Shown: positions 28,522 to 39,590 of the stretch, one piece after another | How the letters are laid out: each line of letters opens with the position of its first letter | Numbering within the stretch: the stretch's first letter is position 1 | Assembly: GCF_003006155.1 (NCBI RefSeq) | Contig: NZ_CP023559.1 | Coordinates: forward strand, 868,001-932,000 | DNA length: 64,000 bases | Source of the DNA: Salinicola tamaricis | GTDB lineage: Bacteria > Pseudomonadota > Gammaproteobacteria > Pseudomonadales > Halomonadaceae | Direction: 5' to 3' | Program-made: the position numbers and the translations under genes | The notes under the pieces: generated by a model | What the model was told of the DNA's origin: nothing | What the model saw: only the letters and a program-made list of their open reading frames with translations | Database searches by the model: none

Positions 28522-29505
28522 TGGGTCAGACCCACTTCCTTGGCCAGTTGCGAGAAGCTGGCGACCTGCTGCTTGACGTACTGGTCGAAGTCATCGCCGA
28601 ACTTGCTCACGGGAAACAGCCCGCGACCTTCACGCAGCTTGGCGAAGCTCTCGGTCTGGCTCAGCTCGCGCAGACGCTCGACCCATGCCTGATAGGCTTC
28701 GTCGCTGACCTTCGGGCCCATGTAGTAGCCGCGCCAGATCGGCCACTCGACGTCGTAGCCCTGCTCCTTGGCGGTGGGAATATCGGCGTAGGGGCCGGCC
28801 TGGCGCTCTTCGGCGAGTGCTGCGAGGATGCGCACCTCACCGCTGTCGAGCTGCGGCTTGAGTTCGGCCAGGTCGCCGGTGAACACCTGGATGTGCTCGC
28901 CCAGCAGTGCCGCCAGTGCCTCGCCGCCGCCCTCGAAGGAGACATAGCGCAGCTTGCGCGGATCAATATTGGCGGACTTCGCCATCAGCGCCGCCTTCAT
29001 CCAGTCCTGGCTGCCGACCGTGCCACCGGCGCCGATCACCACGCTGGCGGGATCCTTCTTCAGCGCCTGCATCAGCTCGTCGAGGTTCTGCCACGGGGCG
29101 TCGTTACGCACCACCACCGCGCCGTAGTCGACCCCCAGCGCACCCACAGCGCACGTCGTCGACCGACTGCTTGGCACCGAACTTCTTCAGCGCCAGATTG
29201 AGCGCGGCACCGGTACTCGCGGCGACGATCAGGTTGGGGTCGTCGTTGCGCACACCGGTGACGTGGTTATAGGCGACCGCGCCGATCCCGCCCGGCATGT
29301 AGGTGACCAGCATCGGCTCGTCGATCAGCTTGGCTTCCTGCAGGCCGTTGGCGGCCAGGCGGCAGGTGAGATCGTAGCCGCCGCCGGGCTTGGCCGGGGC
29401 GATACACTCGGGGGGCTTGGCCTGGGCCTGAACGGCACCGGCCAGCAGCGCGCCACCGGCCACGGCGGCGGCCAGCCAACGACGAAGGGAGGATGATTTC
29501 GGCAT
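28518..29505 (-). CDS. tctC: TctC-family periplasmic binding protein (frameshifted)
   Basis: About 329 residues. The signal peptide is MPKSSSLRRWLAAAVAGGAL with cleavage near VQAQA. The mature protein begins KPPECIAPAKPGGGYDLTCR, the binding segment typical of TctC proteins of citrate-type systems. Other motifs: VTYMPGGIGAVAYNHV, VVIGAGGTVGSQDWMKA, GGGEALAALLGEHIQVFTG and WRGYYMGPKVSDEAYQAW. One frame change near 29150. AGGAGA precedes the ATG at 29503-29505. It is the first gene of the operon, divergent from tctD over a 275-base promoter region. Confidence 0.9.
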
Positions 29506-29780
29506 GCTCAGCGTCTCCTGGATTGTTATGCTCGCTATCCGCTCGGGCTCTGATCGGGACCGGCCCGCAAGCGACGGTTCATACAGCACCTGAGCGATGC
29601 TAGGCCGCCAACCTTTCATCAACCTGTCATCTAGAGCTTTGGTCTAATTGAGACATTAGTCGCATACGGACTGATCGCCCCGCCGAGCCAGCGCGCTCCG
29701 AGTGCGAACGGTCGGTCTCATGCGGCCGGTCTCATCCTGGCGACCTCACCCTGACGACACACTGGCGCGGAGCCCCCGTC

Positions 29781-30449
29781 ATGCATCTGCTGGTCATCGA
29801 AGACGATCCTCTGCTGTCGCGCTCGCTGGGCGAGGCGATGGCCCGCGCCGGCTATCGCATCGACGCGCTGAGCCGGGTCGAAGATGCCTGGCAGGCGCTG
29901 CGCCAGCGCCGTTTCGATCTGATCCTGCTCGATCTTGGCCTGCCCGATGCCAGTGGGCTCGAGCTGTTGGCGCGCCTGCGCGATGCCGGCGACGCCACCC
30001 CGGTGATGATCCTCACCGCTCGTGACGGGCTCGAGGATCGCGTGCGCGGGCTCGACCTGGGCGCCGACGACTACCTGGCCAAACCCTTTTCGATCAGCGA
30101 GCTGGAGGCGCGCGTGCGCGCCCTACTGCGACGCAGCCAGCAGCGTCTCGACGACCGCCTGCATTTCGCCGGGCTGACGCTGGACACCCACGCCGCCAGC
30201 GTGTGGCTGGCGGGCGAGCCGCTGGATCTGCCGCGGCGTGAATTCCGCCTGCTCGAAGCGCTGATGCTCAACGCCGGGCGCATCGTGCCCCGGGAGACGC
30301 TGGAGGATCGCCTGTTCGGCTTCGAAGCGGTGGGCGCCAACGCCCTCGAGGTCTACGTCAGCCGGCTGCGCAAGCGGCTCCAGGACGCGCCGCTGGCGAT
30401 CCGCACCCTGCGCGGGCTGGGCTACCGGCTGGAAGAGCGCCGCGCGTGA
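29781..30449 (+). CDS. tctD: TctD-like response regulator, OmpR family
   Basis: A 222-residue two-component regulator. Receiver domain (1-115): acidic EDD near residues 7-9, phospho-acceptor Asp in LILLDLGLPD (about 51), conserved MILTARDG and lysine in GADDYLAKPFS. C-terminal winged helix (125-220): LDLPRREFRLLEALMLNAGRI and LEVYVSRLRKRL. Overlaps the kinase gene by 4 bases. Likely activates the divergent tctCBA operon; its target probably lies in 29506-29780, where AT-rich sequence is found around 29625-29665. Confidence 0.92.
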   Translation: MHLLVIEDDPLLSRSLGEAMARAGYRIDALSRVEDAWQALRQRRFDLILLDLGLPDASGLELLARLRDAGDATPVMILTARDGLEDRVRGLDLGADDYLAKPFSISELEARVRALLRRSQQRLDDRLHFAGLTLDTHAASVWLAGEPLDLPRREFRLLEALMLNAGRIVPRETLEDRLFGFEAVGANALEVYVSRLRKRLQDAPLAIRTLRGLGYRLEERRA

Positions 30450-31888
30450 ACGCCCGCCCGGTATCGCTCAAGCGCCGTCTGGCGCTGTGGCTGACCGCGA
30501 TCGTCGCCGGGCTCGGCACGCTACTGCTGATCGAGGCCTACACCAGCGCCCACAAGGCCGCCGACCGCGCCCTCGACGGCCAGCTCGCCGCCGCCAGCCT
30601 GACCATGGCCGAATCGCTGCAGTGGCCCGATGGCCAGCCCACCCTGGAGATGCCCGCCTCGGCGCTGCAGATTCTCGCCACCCAATGGCAGGAGCGGGTG
30701 TTCTACTGGCTCCAGGCCGATAACGGCCGCACCATCACGCGCAACGCCGAACTGCCGATCAGCGCCGCCATGCGCGACGCCGCCAGCCACCACCCGGTGT
30801 TCTACGACGCCGACCTGGACGGCGTGCCGATCCGCCTTCATGGCCGTGAGATCGACTCCGCCGGCTGGGATACCCAGGAGCCGGTGCAGCTGTGGGTCGG
30901 CCATACCCGGCGCGGGCGCGACCTGCTCGCCGGCGAGCTGTTCGAGAAGAGCGCCTCGCGCTTCGCCGCCATGGTGCTGATCACCGCGGCGCTGCTGATG
31001 ATCGCCGTGCGCGCCCTGCTGGCGCCGCTGGAACGCCTGCGCCGGGCGCTGCGCGACCGCCATCCGGACGACGTCGAGCCGCTCACCCTGGAGGTGCCGC
31101 GGGAGATGCGCGAATGGGTGGACACCCTGAACCGTCTGCTCGCCGACCAGCGTGACCGCCGCGCCACCCTGCTGCGCTTCATCGCCGACGCCTCGCACCA
31201 GTTGAAGACCCCGCTGGCGGGGCTGCAGAGCACCTCGGAGCTGGCCCTGGCCAGCCCCGATCCAGCGGCCTGGCGGCGCGCCCTGAACGAGGTCCACGAC
31301 AGCGCCAGCCGCACCAGCCGGCTGGCTGGCCAGATGCTCAGCCTGACCCGGCTACGCCATCTGGGCCCCGACCAGGAGCGCCAGCCGCTGGCGCTGGATG
31401 CGCTACTGCGCGCGGTGGTGATGGAGTGGGCCGACCGCCAGGAGAGCCGCGATCACGATCTCGGCCTGGCGCTGACGTGCGCTCAGCCGGCTTGGGTCGC
31501 CGGCGAGGCTTGGGCGCTACACGAGCTGCTCAACAACCTGATCGACAACGCCTGCCGCTATACCCCGCACGGCAGCCAGATCACGGTGGCGCTGCGCGAC
31601 CTGACCCCCGACCGGCTGGAACTCTCGATCGAGGATGACGGCCCCGGGGTCGAGGCGGCGGCGCGCGAGCGCCTGACGCGCCCCTTCGAGCGCGGCCAGC
31701 GCCAGGACACCGAGGGCTCGGGGCTGGGGCTGGCGATCGTCGACTCCATCGCCCGGCGTCACGGCAGCCCGCTGGAACTGAGTGCGGTGAGCCCGCACGG
31801 GCTGCGCCTGTCGCTGACGCTGGTGCGTCTGGCCCCACCCGAAGCGGATTCCGATAGGCACACCCCAGATCCTGGAGAACGCGCATGA
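30446..31888 (+). CDS. tctE: TctE-like sensor histidine kinase
   Basis: A 480-residue inner-membrane kinase. First membrane helix near 12-30 (LWLTAIVAGLGTLLLIEAY), periplasmic sensor of about 130 residues, second helix near 175-192 (AAMVLITAALLMIAVRALL), then HisKA with phospho-accepting His in DASHQLKTPLAGL and HATPase_c with LLNNLIDNACRYTP, EDDGPGV and GSGLGLAIV. Overlaps the neighbouring genes by 4 bases on each side. It should sense the Tct substrate, alone or with the binding protein encoded next. Confidence 0.93.
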   Translation: MNARPVSLKRRLALWLTAIVAGLGTLLLIEAYTSAHKAADRALDGQLAAASLTMAESLQWPDGQPTLEMPASALQILATQWQERVFYWLQADNGRTITRNAELPISAAMRDAASHHPVFYDADLDGVPIRLHGREIDSAGWDTQEPVQLWVGHTRRGRDLLAGELFEKSASRFAAMVLITAALLMIAVRALLAPLERLRRALRDRHPDDVEPLTLEVPREMREWVDTLNRLLADQRDRRATLLRFIADASHQLKTPLAGLQSTSELALASPDPAAWRRALNEVHDSASRTSRLAGQMLSLTRLRHLGPDQERQPLALDALLRAVVMEWADRQESRDHDLGLALTCAQPAWVAGEAWALHELLNNLIDNACRYTPHGSQITVALRDLTPDRLELSIEDDGPGVEAAARERLTRPFERGQRQDTEGSGLGLAIVDSIARRHGSPLELSAVSPHGLRLSLTLVRLAPPEADSDRHTPDPGERA

Positions 31889-32949
31889 GCCGCCGATATC
31901 GCACGCTCTCGACCGCGCTTGCGCGAGTCTGTCTCTGCCTGGGAATAGGATTCGGGATGGGTCTGGGCGTCTCCCCCGCCGTAGCCGAGCCGCTGATCGT
32001 CGAAGCCGCACTGGATCGCCCGGTGTTCCAGCCGGTGCTCGACGCCTTCAGCGCCGAGTACCCGCAGATCACCCTGGACTACCGCGAGCGTTCCACCCTC
32101 GAAGCCGACCGCCGCGCACGCGACGCCGAGAACCCGCCGGACGTGGTGATCAGCTCGGCAATGCCGTGGCAACTGGCGCTGAGCAACGAAGGCCGGGCGC
32201 AGGCGCTCGACAGCGTCGAGGCCCAGCAATGGCCGGCCTGGGCCAAATGGCGCAATGAAGTGTTCGGCTTCACCTTCGAACCGGTGGTGATGGCCTACCG
32301 CCTGGAGCTCGCCTCGCACATGCCGCCGCCGACCACCCATCGCGACCTGCTCGACCTGCTGACCGACTATCGCGACTGGCTGCGCGGGCGTGTGGTCACC
32401 TACTCGCCCCGCGACAGCGGCGTCGGCTACACCCTGCTGCAGCAGGATGCCCGCTACACGCCGCGCATCTGGGACCTGGTCGCGGCGATGGGCGCCGCCA
32501 ACGTCGACCTGGCCCAGGATACCCAAGCGATGCTCGAGGGCCTGAGCGACGGCCGCTACTGGCTCGGCTACAACCTGCTCGGCTCCTACGCCATGGTCTG
32601 GGCACAGAGCCACCCCGACATCATCGTGCAGGTGCCCAACGACTACTCGCTGGTGCTGATGCGTATGGCCTTCGTCCACCGCGACGCACCGCATCCGCAA
32701 GCCGCGCGGCGCTTCGTCGACTTCCTGCTCAGCCAGCGCGGCCAGCGCATCCTCGCCGGGCGCACACCGCTGTTCAGCGTGCGCGACGACGTCATCGGCC
32801 CCTACACCGCCCAGCGCCTGCGCGATCAGGTCGGCGACCACCTCTATCCGATTCCGATCAACGCCACCCTGCTCGCCTTCGTCGATCCGCTGCGGCGCCA
32901 GGCCTTCCTGCGCCGCTGGGATCGCGAGCTCAATATCCTCAGCGAGTGA
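31885..32949 (+). CDS. Periplasmic iron/phosphoglycerate-type binding protein co-encoded with TctDE
   Basis: A 354-residue extracellular binding protein of the ferric/PgtC-like class. The N-terminal signal peptide spans about residues 1-34 (LCLGIGFGMGLGVSPAVA). The mature domain has LDRPVFQPVLDAFSAEYP, ENPPDVVISSAMPWQLAL, VVTYSPRDSGVGYTLLQQD and a C-terminal RAFVDF-type helix (ARRFVDFLLSQRGQRILAG). It is translationally coupled to the kinase by a 4-base overlap and has no permease or ATPase partner, so a sensory accessory role, as for PgtC in the phosphoglycerate sensor system, is the best inference. Confidence 0.8.
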   Translation: MSRRYRTLSTALARVCLCLGIGFGMGLGVSPAVAEPLIVEAALDRPVFQPVLDAFSAEYPQITLDYRERSTLEADRRARDAENPPDVVISSAMPWQLALSNEGRAQALDSVEAQQWPAWAKWRNEVFGFTFEPVVMAYRLELASHMPPPTTHRDLLDLLTDYRDWLRGRVVTYSPRDSGVGYTLLQQDARYTPRIWDLVAAMGAANVDLAQDTQAMLEGLSDGRYWLGYNLLGSYAMVWAQSHPDIIVQVPNDYSLVLMRMAFVHRDAPHPQAARRFVDFLLSQRGQRILAGRTPLFSVRDDVIGPYTAQRLRDQVGDHLYPIPINATLLAFVDPLRRQAFLRRWDRELNILSE

Positions 32950-32956
32950 GCCGCGC

Positions 32957-33121
32957 CCTAGGTGCTGTCTGAAAAGTCGACGAGCGAAGGCCAGGCAAGG
33001 CAAAAATCGTCGAAAACGCGGAGTTTACGGGTTGTAAATGAGCATTTTTGACCGGGCTGGCGATCCAGCCAATTTTTAACGCCGCATGGGCGAGCACAGT
33101 ACTTTTCAGACAGTGCTTAGG
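32957..33121. repeat. Palindromic intergenic element (copy D)
   Basis: A 165-base unit between two convergent genes. Ends CCTAGGTGCTGTCTGAAAAG and, in reverse complement, CCTAAGCACTGTCTGAAAAG. Interior blocks GTCGACGAGCG, GGCAAGGCAAAAA, GGAGTTTACGG, GTAAATGAGCATTTTT and TTTTTAACGCC are kept. About 20 extra bases at 33049-33070, themselves a small hairpin (GGCTGG-CGAT-CCAGCC), sit in the centre. Confidence 0.85.
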
Positions 33122-33127
33122 ACAAGC

Positions 33128-33547
33128 TCAGGCGCGCGGCGGCGCGTCATCGTCGGCCCGACACTGGCCGCTGGCGCAGGGCGCACAGCGCTGGCGCCCG
33201 GTCAGCCAGCCGGAAAGTAGATAGCGGCGTGGCGCAAACCAGCGGTAGACGCGGTCCGCCAGCGGCTTGATCAGCGGCCAGCGCAGCGGGGCGGTAAGCC
33301 AGCCGCGTCCCACCAGCGACCAGGCACGATGGGTGACATCGAGCCCGCGCAGGCGCTCGCCGCGGTAGTACCCGAGCAGGATCGCGCTTGCGTCCGCCGG
33401 GTCGACGTCGGGCCAGCGCTGGCTGAAGTCGGCGGCGTGGATATCCTCGAAGCGAATGCGACGGTGGCGGTCCAGCCGCCGCAGATGGCTGATCTCGTGG
33501 ACACACAGGGGGCAGGCGCCATCATAGAACAGCGTCAGCTCGGCCAT
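33128..33547 (-). CDS. DCC-family thiol-disulfide oxidoreductase-like protein (DUF393)
   Basis: A 139-residue soluble protein. The family signature DxxCxxC appears as YDGACPLCVHEI at residues 7-18, and ALLD-like leucine/tryptophan stretches follow (WSLVGRGWLTAPLRWPLIKP). The C-terminus has a second cysteine cluster (CAPCASGQC). The start at 33545-33547 is supported by AAGGAG six bases upstream. Function is not established for the family beyond a thioredoxin-like fold. Confidence 0.85.
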   Translation of the reverse strand: MAELTLFYDGACPLCVHEISHLRRLDRHRRIRFEDIHAADFSQRWPDVDPADASAILLGYYRGERLRGLDVTHRAWSLVGRGWLTAPLRWPLIKPLADRVYRWFAPRRYLLSGWLTGRQRCAPCASGQCRADDDAPPRA

Positions 33548-33767
33548 GGGGCTCTCCTTGTCGAAACGTTCTCGATGCCGATCAGCGTAGCGGAAGCAGC
33601 GCGGCCTGACCCGCCTCCCACCGCCGCAACCCTCCACCAAGGTCGTATGCGTTCGCCCGTCGCGAAGTCTCGCTTTGCCGAACGTCAATAGCCAGGGTGC
33701 GAACGCGCTGGCTATAGTCCACGGTCGAATTCGTCGTGCGCCGACGCACGCGCCATCGGGGGAACAC

Positions 33768-34007
33768 ATGAAAAAACGGATTACCGAACCGGTCAAAAAG
33801 CCCGCCGTCTGGATCGGCTTCGGCGTGCTCTTCACCCTGGTCACGCCCTGGTACTTCCCGGCCGGGTCCTGGTCACCCCTGTTCTGGGGCATCCCTTACT
33901 GGGCGCTGATCATCATCGCGGTGTCGCTGGCACTGTCGCTGTTCATCACCTGGGTCGTGCTCTATCAGTGGGATACCGGCGCCGACGAGACGGAGGATGA
34001 ACGATGA
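33768..34007 (+). CDS. Small two-helix membrane protein paired with a sodium/solute symporter
   Basis: A 79-residue protein with two membrane helices (WIGFGVLFTLVTPWYFP and YWALIIIAVSLALSLFITWVVLY) and an acidic tail (DTGADETEDER). I chose the ATG at 33768 because GGGGGGA lies just before it. The last bases overlap the symporter start (ATGA). It resembles the DUF3311-type partners often found in front of SSS transporters; a role in assembly or stability is inference. Confidence 0.8.
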   Translation: MKKRITEPVKKPAVWIGFGVLFTLVTPWYFPAGSWSPLFWGIPYWALIIIAVSLALSLFITWVVLYQWDTGADETEDER

Positions 34008-35527
34008 GCATGGATCTCGCGTTCGGCGGCTGGTCAGGGATTCTGGTGCTGGGGCTCTACGGCGGCCTGATGCTGGCGGTGGGGCTGTTCGCCTTCCTAC
34101 GCCACCGCGGCGTGCGCGAAAGCCTCGACGAGTACTATCTGGGGCGGGCGCGGCCTCGGCGCCATGGTGCTGTTCTTCACCTTCTTCGCCACTCAGTACA
34201 GCGGCAACACCGTGGTCGGCTATCCGCCGACGGCCTACCGCCTGGGCTATCAGTACCTGGTATCGGTGCCGTTCTTCATCATGATCATCATGGTGTATCT
34301 GTTCTTCGCCCCCCGGCTCTACTCGCTGGGCCGGCGCTTCAGTCTGCTCACGCCGGTGGACTGGATCGATCTGCGCTTCCGCTCCAAGCGGGTCAGCGTG
34401 CTCGCCGCCATCCTCATGCTCTACGGCCTCGGCAACTATCTGCTGGAGCAGTTCGTGGCCATCGGCCAGGGGGTGTCGGGGCTCACCGGCGGCACCATTC
34501 CGTATCAGATCGGGGTGATCTTCTTCATCGTGATCATGGTCGCCTATAGCTGGCTCGGTGGCATGCGCTCGGTGGCCTATACCGACACCATCCAGGGGCT
34601 GGCGCTGCTGTTCGGGGTGTTCACGCTGCTGATCGGCTCGCTGATCTACATCGGTGGGCTGCCCAGCGCCGCCGCAACCATGGCCGCCAACGCGCCACAG
34701 AAGTTGGGAGCCCCCACGGGCAAGGCGTTGACCACCTGGTTCTGTCTTCTGGTGCTGGTGGGAATCGGCGCGGCGATCTACCCGCACGCCTTCCAGCGTA
34801 TCTTCTCCGCACGTAGCGAACGCACTCTCAAGCGCTCGTTCATCCGCATGGCCTACATGCCGTTTCTGACCGCGGGCGTGGTGTTCATGGTCGGCATCAT
34901 CGGCATCAGCGCCTTTCCCGATCTCACCACGGCGCAGTCGGAGCAGCTGGTGGGCATGCTCGCCAACGCCCTGGCCAACCAGAACGCCTTCTTCTACTGG
35001 GCCATGGTGCTGCTGTTCGGCGGGGTGATCGCGGCGATCGTCTCCACCGCGGATTCGGTGCTCTTGACCTTCTCCTCGATCATCTCCCACGACCTCTACG
35101 GCCGCTACGTCGCCCCCGACGCCAGCGAGTACCGCAAGATCCTGGTGGGCAAGCTGGTCGGTGTCGCCGCGGTGGTGGTGCTGGTGCTGATCGCCTGGTA
35201 TCCGCCGGGCACGCTCTATCAGATCTTCGTGCTCAAGTTCGAGGTGCTGATCCAGACCGCCCCGGCGCTGATCCTGGGCCTCTACTGGCGGCGTCTGAAC
35301 ACCCAGGCGGTGTTCGTCGGCATGCTTGCCGGCACTATCCTGGCGGCCGCCTTCACCTTCGCCGGCTACCGCCCGCTGGGGGTGTTCAGCGGGCTCTGGG
35401 GGCTGTCGCTCAATCTGCTGCTGTGCGTCGCGGGCTCGCTGCTGTTCGGCGCCTCCCGGCCCAGCGCGAGCGCGCCGAAGAGATCATCGCCTTCCCACCG
35501 TCGGCGACAGCGGCCCGCGCGGTCTGA
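34004..35527 (+). CDS. Sodium:solute symporter, SSS family (frameshifted)
   Basis: About 508 residues with 12-13 membrane helices. The N-terminus LAFGGWSGILVLGLYGGLML and ESLDEYYLGR break near 34150 and resume with GAMVLFFTFFATQYSGNT. Core family segments are VAYSWLGGMRSVAYTDTIQG, KSLALTTWFCLLVL-like helices, HAFQRIFSARSERTLKRS and FGGVIAAIVSTADSVLLTFS (sodium-site region). A second shift near 35455 restores a charged tail (AQRERAEEIIAFPPSATAA) that stops at 35527. Substrate unknown; it is convergent with pobA, and an organic acid is plausible. Confidence 0.88.
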
Positions 35528-35575
35528 GTGCCCAGATCGCGTCCCACCAACGCCCCTCCGCGTCGCCTACCGGAC

Positions 35576-35600
35576 ACGCCTTCGCCACTGGCGAAGGCGT
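35576..35600. terminator. Hairpin between convergent symporter and pobA genes
   Basis: Arms ACGCCTTCGCC and GGCGAAGGCGT, 11 bp perfect, with a 3-base loop. No T-run on either side, so it is probably a mild bidirectional terminator. Confidence 0.5.
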
Positions 35601-35698
35601 GTTCGTCTCAACGCCTTCTCGTTTCTCTCTCCTTTCCCCCAGCCTCTCCTCGCCCCAAGCTTTCCCTCCCGCTCCGCTCTCCTCGGGACGGCAGTGCC

Positions 35699-36929
<1,231 letters not shown>

Positions 36930-37068
36930 TCACCACCATTGTTCGCTATCGGAGAGCCTCGAATAAGGCAAGATTCCTAGCCAAAATGATCATTTCCACG
37001 GATAGACACCTGACTTTAGTCTGATCCCGGGAGAGACCCCAGCACGCCACGACCCGAGGGCTATCAGC

Positions 37069-37965
37069 ATGGTGACTTCACCGCCCGTTCCCACCTATCA
37101 GCTCTATGGCGAGACCCGCCACTGGCCCACCCCGGACCTGCTCCACTGCGAGACCATCGCCGAGCGCAGCCGGCTCTATGCCTGGCATATCCGCCCGCAC
37201 CGCCACGCCGACCTGATGCACCTGCTGCTGCTGCGCGAGGGCCAGGTCGAGCTGCAGCTGGGCGATCTGGAGGCCGCCACCGACACGCCGGCCATGATCT
37301 GCGTGCCGGCCACCGTGATTCACGGCTTTCGCTTCTCGCCCCAGACCCAGGGGCATATCGTCACCCTGGCGCAGCCGCTGGTGGCGAGTCTCCACGCGCG
37401 CCTGCCCCAGGCCGAGGTGCTCGAGGCCGCCATGCACTATCCGCTGGCGGCGCAGCCGGAGGCTACGCCGCTGGCACAGCTGATCGCGCTGCTGGACAGC
37501 GAGTATCGGCGCGCACCGGGGGGCGCCCAGGAGAATCGAGAGGCGATGCTGACGACGCTGCTCGACGCGGTGACGCTGCAGCTATGGCGCCGCGCCAGAC
37601 GCCGACAGCGCCTGCCCAGATCGGGTCAGGCGCGCGGCGAACGCCACCTCGAGCGCTATCGGCAACTGATCGAGACCCGTTTCGCCGAACAGCCCTCGAT
37701 CCCCGACCTGGCGGCCGAACTGGGTATCGGCGACGCCCATCTCAACGCGCTGTGCCGGCGGCTCACCGGTCACAGCGCCCTGCAGCTGCTGCACGCGCGG
37801 CTGCTGCTGGAGGCCAAGCGTCAACTCACCTATACCCAGCAGAGCATCGCCCAGGTCGGCGAGCGGCTGGGCTTCGCCGAACCGACCTATTTCACCCGTT
37901 TCTTCAAGCGCGGCACCGGCATGACACCGCGCGCCTTTCGTCAGCGCGGCCACGTTGAGAGATGA
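37069..37965 (+). CDS. pobR: AraC-family regulator, probable PobR
   Basis: A 298-residue regulator. The cupin-like N-terminal domain has PHRHADLMHLLLLREGQ and PATVIHGFRFSPQTQGHIV; the C-terminal AraC domain (about 195-290) has IPDLAAELGIGDAHLNALCRR and SIAQVGERLGFAEPTYFTRFFKRGTG-type helices. Size and position divergent from pobA match the AraC-type PobR/HpaA activators that respond to 4-hydroxybenzoate. The 184-base intergenic region (36885-37068) includes an AT-rich stretch at 36960-37020 suited to both promoters. Confidence 0.85.
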   Translation: MVTSPPVPTYQLYGETRHWPTPDLLHCETIAERSRLYAWHIRPHRHADLMHLLLLREGQVELQLGDLEAATDTPAMICVPATVIHGFRFSPQTQGHIVTLAQPLVASLHARLPQAEVLEAAMHYPLAAQPEATPLAQLIALLDSEYRRAPGGAQENREAMLTTLLDAVTLQLWRRARRRQRLPRSGQARGERHLERYRQLIETRFAEQPSIPDLAAELGIGDAHLNALCRRLTGHSALQLLHARLLLEAKRQLTYTQQSIAQVGERLGFAEPTYFTRFFKRGTGMTPRAFRQRGHVER

Positions 37966-38266
37966 GTGCCCGGGCTCGAACATCCCCTTGGCCAACCCTC
38001 CTTGTCGCCGCACGCGTAGACCCACGCCCCTGAGTGGTGCATTTCGCGAACCAGGATGGTGCATTAACCGCATGTGACACCCAACCCGACTCGCCCCGCC
38101 GCGGGCCGCTCGTGCAGACGGCTCGCTTTTTCGATCCGCCAGCGCTCGAAGACCGACAATCGCGCAGCGTCTTTTGTCGTTCGGCGGAGAGTGGAACGCG
38201 CCTTGCTACAGGGTAGAGGTAGAGGGGAAATCCCCCGGTTCAGGCCAACGTCATGCGGAGAACGTC
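37966..38266. other. Intergenic region before the NCS1 permease
   Basis: About 300 bases with no gene that I can support. A small hairpin (AGGGGAAATCCCCC-type, 38222-38236) lies 30 bases before the permease ATG and could influence its translation. No known riboswitch consensus is recognisable. Confidence 0.3.
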
Positions 38267-39538
38267 ATGGAAAACTCGGATTACCCACTGAGCGAAGTGC
38301 CCGCCAGCGAACGCAAGGGGCTGCTCTCCACCTCGGCCGTGCTACTCGGCTTCACCTTCTTCACCGCCACCATGTGGGCAGGCGGCTCCCGCGGCAGCGC
38401 CTTCTCGTTCGGCCAGCTGCTGTGGGTGATCCTCATCGGCAACCTGCTGCTGGGCGCCTACCGCGGCCCTGGCCTACATCGCTTGCAAGAGCGGTCTCAA
38501 CTCGGTGCTGATGGGGCGCTTCTGCTTCGGCGAGGTGGGCAGCAAGCTCTCCGACGCCCTCCTCGGCTTCACCCAGATCGGCTGGTATGCCTGGGGCACC
38601 GCCACCATCGCCGTGGTGCTGGTCAAGACACTGGGCCTATCGGCAGCGCTGGAGACGCCGCTGATGGTGCTGTTCGGCCTGGCCTTCTGCATCACCGCGA
38701 TGATCGGCTTTCGCGGGCTCGACCTGCTGTCCCGGGTCGCCGTGCCGGCGATGCTGCTGTTCATCCTGATCAGCCTATACACCGGTATGGTGGACGTGGG
38801 CGGGCTCTCCGGCCTGGCGGGCCAGACACCCAGCGAGCACATGAGCGTCGCCGCCGCCATCACCGTGGTGATCGGCACCTTCATCAGCGGCGGCACCCAG
38901 GCCACCAACTGGAGCCGTTTCGCGCGTACCCCCAGAATTGCAGTAATCGCAACGATCGGTGCCTTCTTCGTCGGCAATGGCCTGATGGTGCTGACCGGGG
39001 CACTGGGCGCGATGATCTACCAGCAGGCGGATATCGTCGATGTGATGCTGGCCCAAGGCTTCGTGACGCTGGCCGTACTGATGCTGTTCCTCAATCTGGA
39101 CCACTCAGGACAACACCATCTATAACTTCGCCGTGGCCGCTGCAACCTGCTGCGTACCGACAAGCGCCGGGTGGTCACCGTGACCGGCGCCGCCATCGGT
39201 ACCGTGCTGGCCGTGGGCGGCATGTACAACCTGCTGATTCCGTTCCTGGTGCTGCTCGGCACCTTCATCCCGCCGATCGCGCGGATCATGGCGGACTTCT
39301 GGCTCAACCACAAAGGCCGCTACCCGGCGCTGGCCGAGGTCCGCCTGCCCGCCTTCAACGGGACCGGGCTGGCCGCCTATGCGATCGCCTCCGCGGCGGC
39401 TTACTTCTCGCCGCTACTCCCGCCGCTGGTGGGTGTCATCGTGGCGGCCCGAGCTACGCCGTGCTGCTGAAGCTGCCCCTCAACGCCACGCTGCCGAGCC
39501 CGGCCAAGATGACATGGCACTCCCCCGTGCCGGGATAG
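38267..39538 (+). pseudogene. NCS1-family permease, CodB-like (about four frameshifts)
   Basis: Joined length is about 423 residues with 12 helices. Pieces: MENSDYPLSEVPASERKGL, LLGFTFFTATMWAGG, ACKSGLNSVLMGRFCFGEVG, IGWYAWGTATIAVVLV, FISGGTQATNWSRFARTP, TTQDNTIYNFAVA, VGGMYNLLIPFLVLLGTFIP and ADFWLNHKGRYP. This is the cytosine permease type. Frame changes near 38468, 39108, 39141 and 39450. GGAG precedes the ATG. No cytosine deaminase gene is nearby, so the substrate is uncertain. Confidence 0.82.
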
Positions 39539-39590
39539 CGGGCTGGCCCCGGGGCACGGCATGTCAGAGCGACCATGCCACCGTCAGGTG

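Noticed and set aside
38174..38266. Riboswitch or extended N-terminus before the NCS1 permease
   Set aside because: No known aptamer consensus is recognisable, and the conserved protein starts at MENSDYPLSEV with GGAG upstream.
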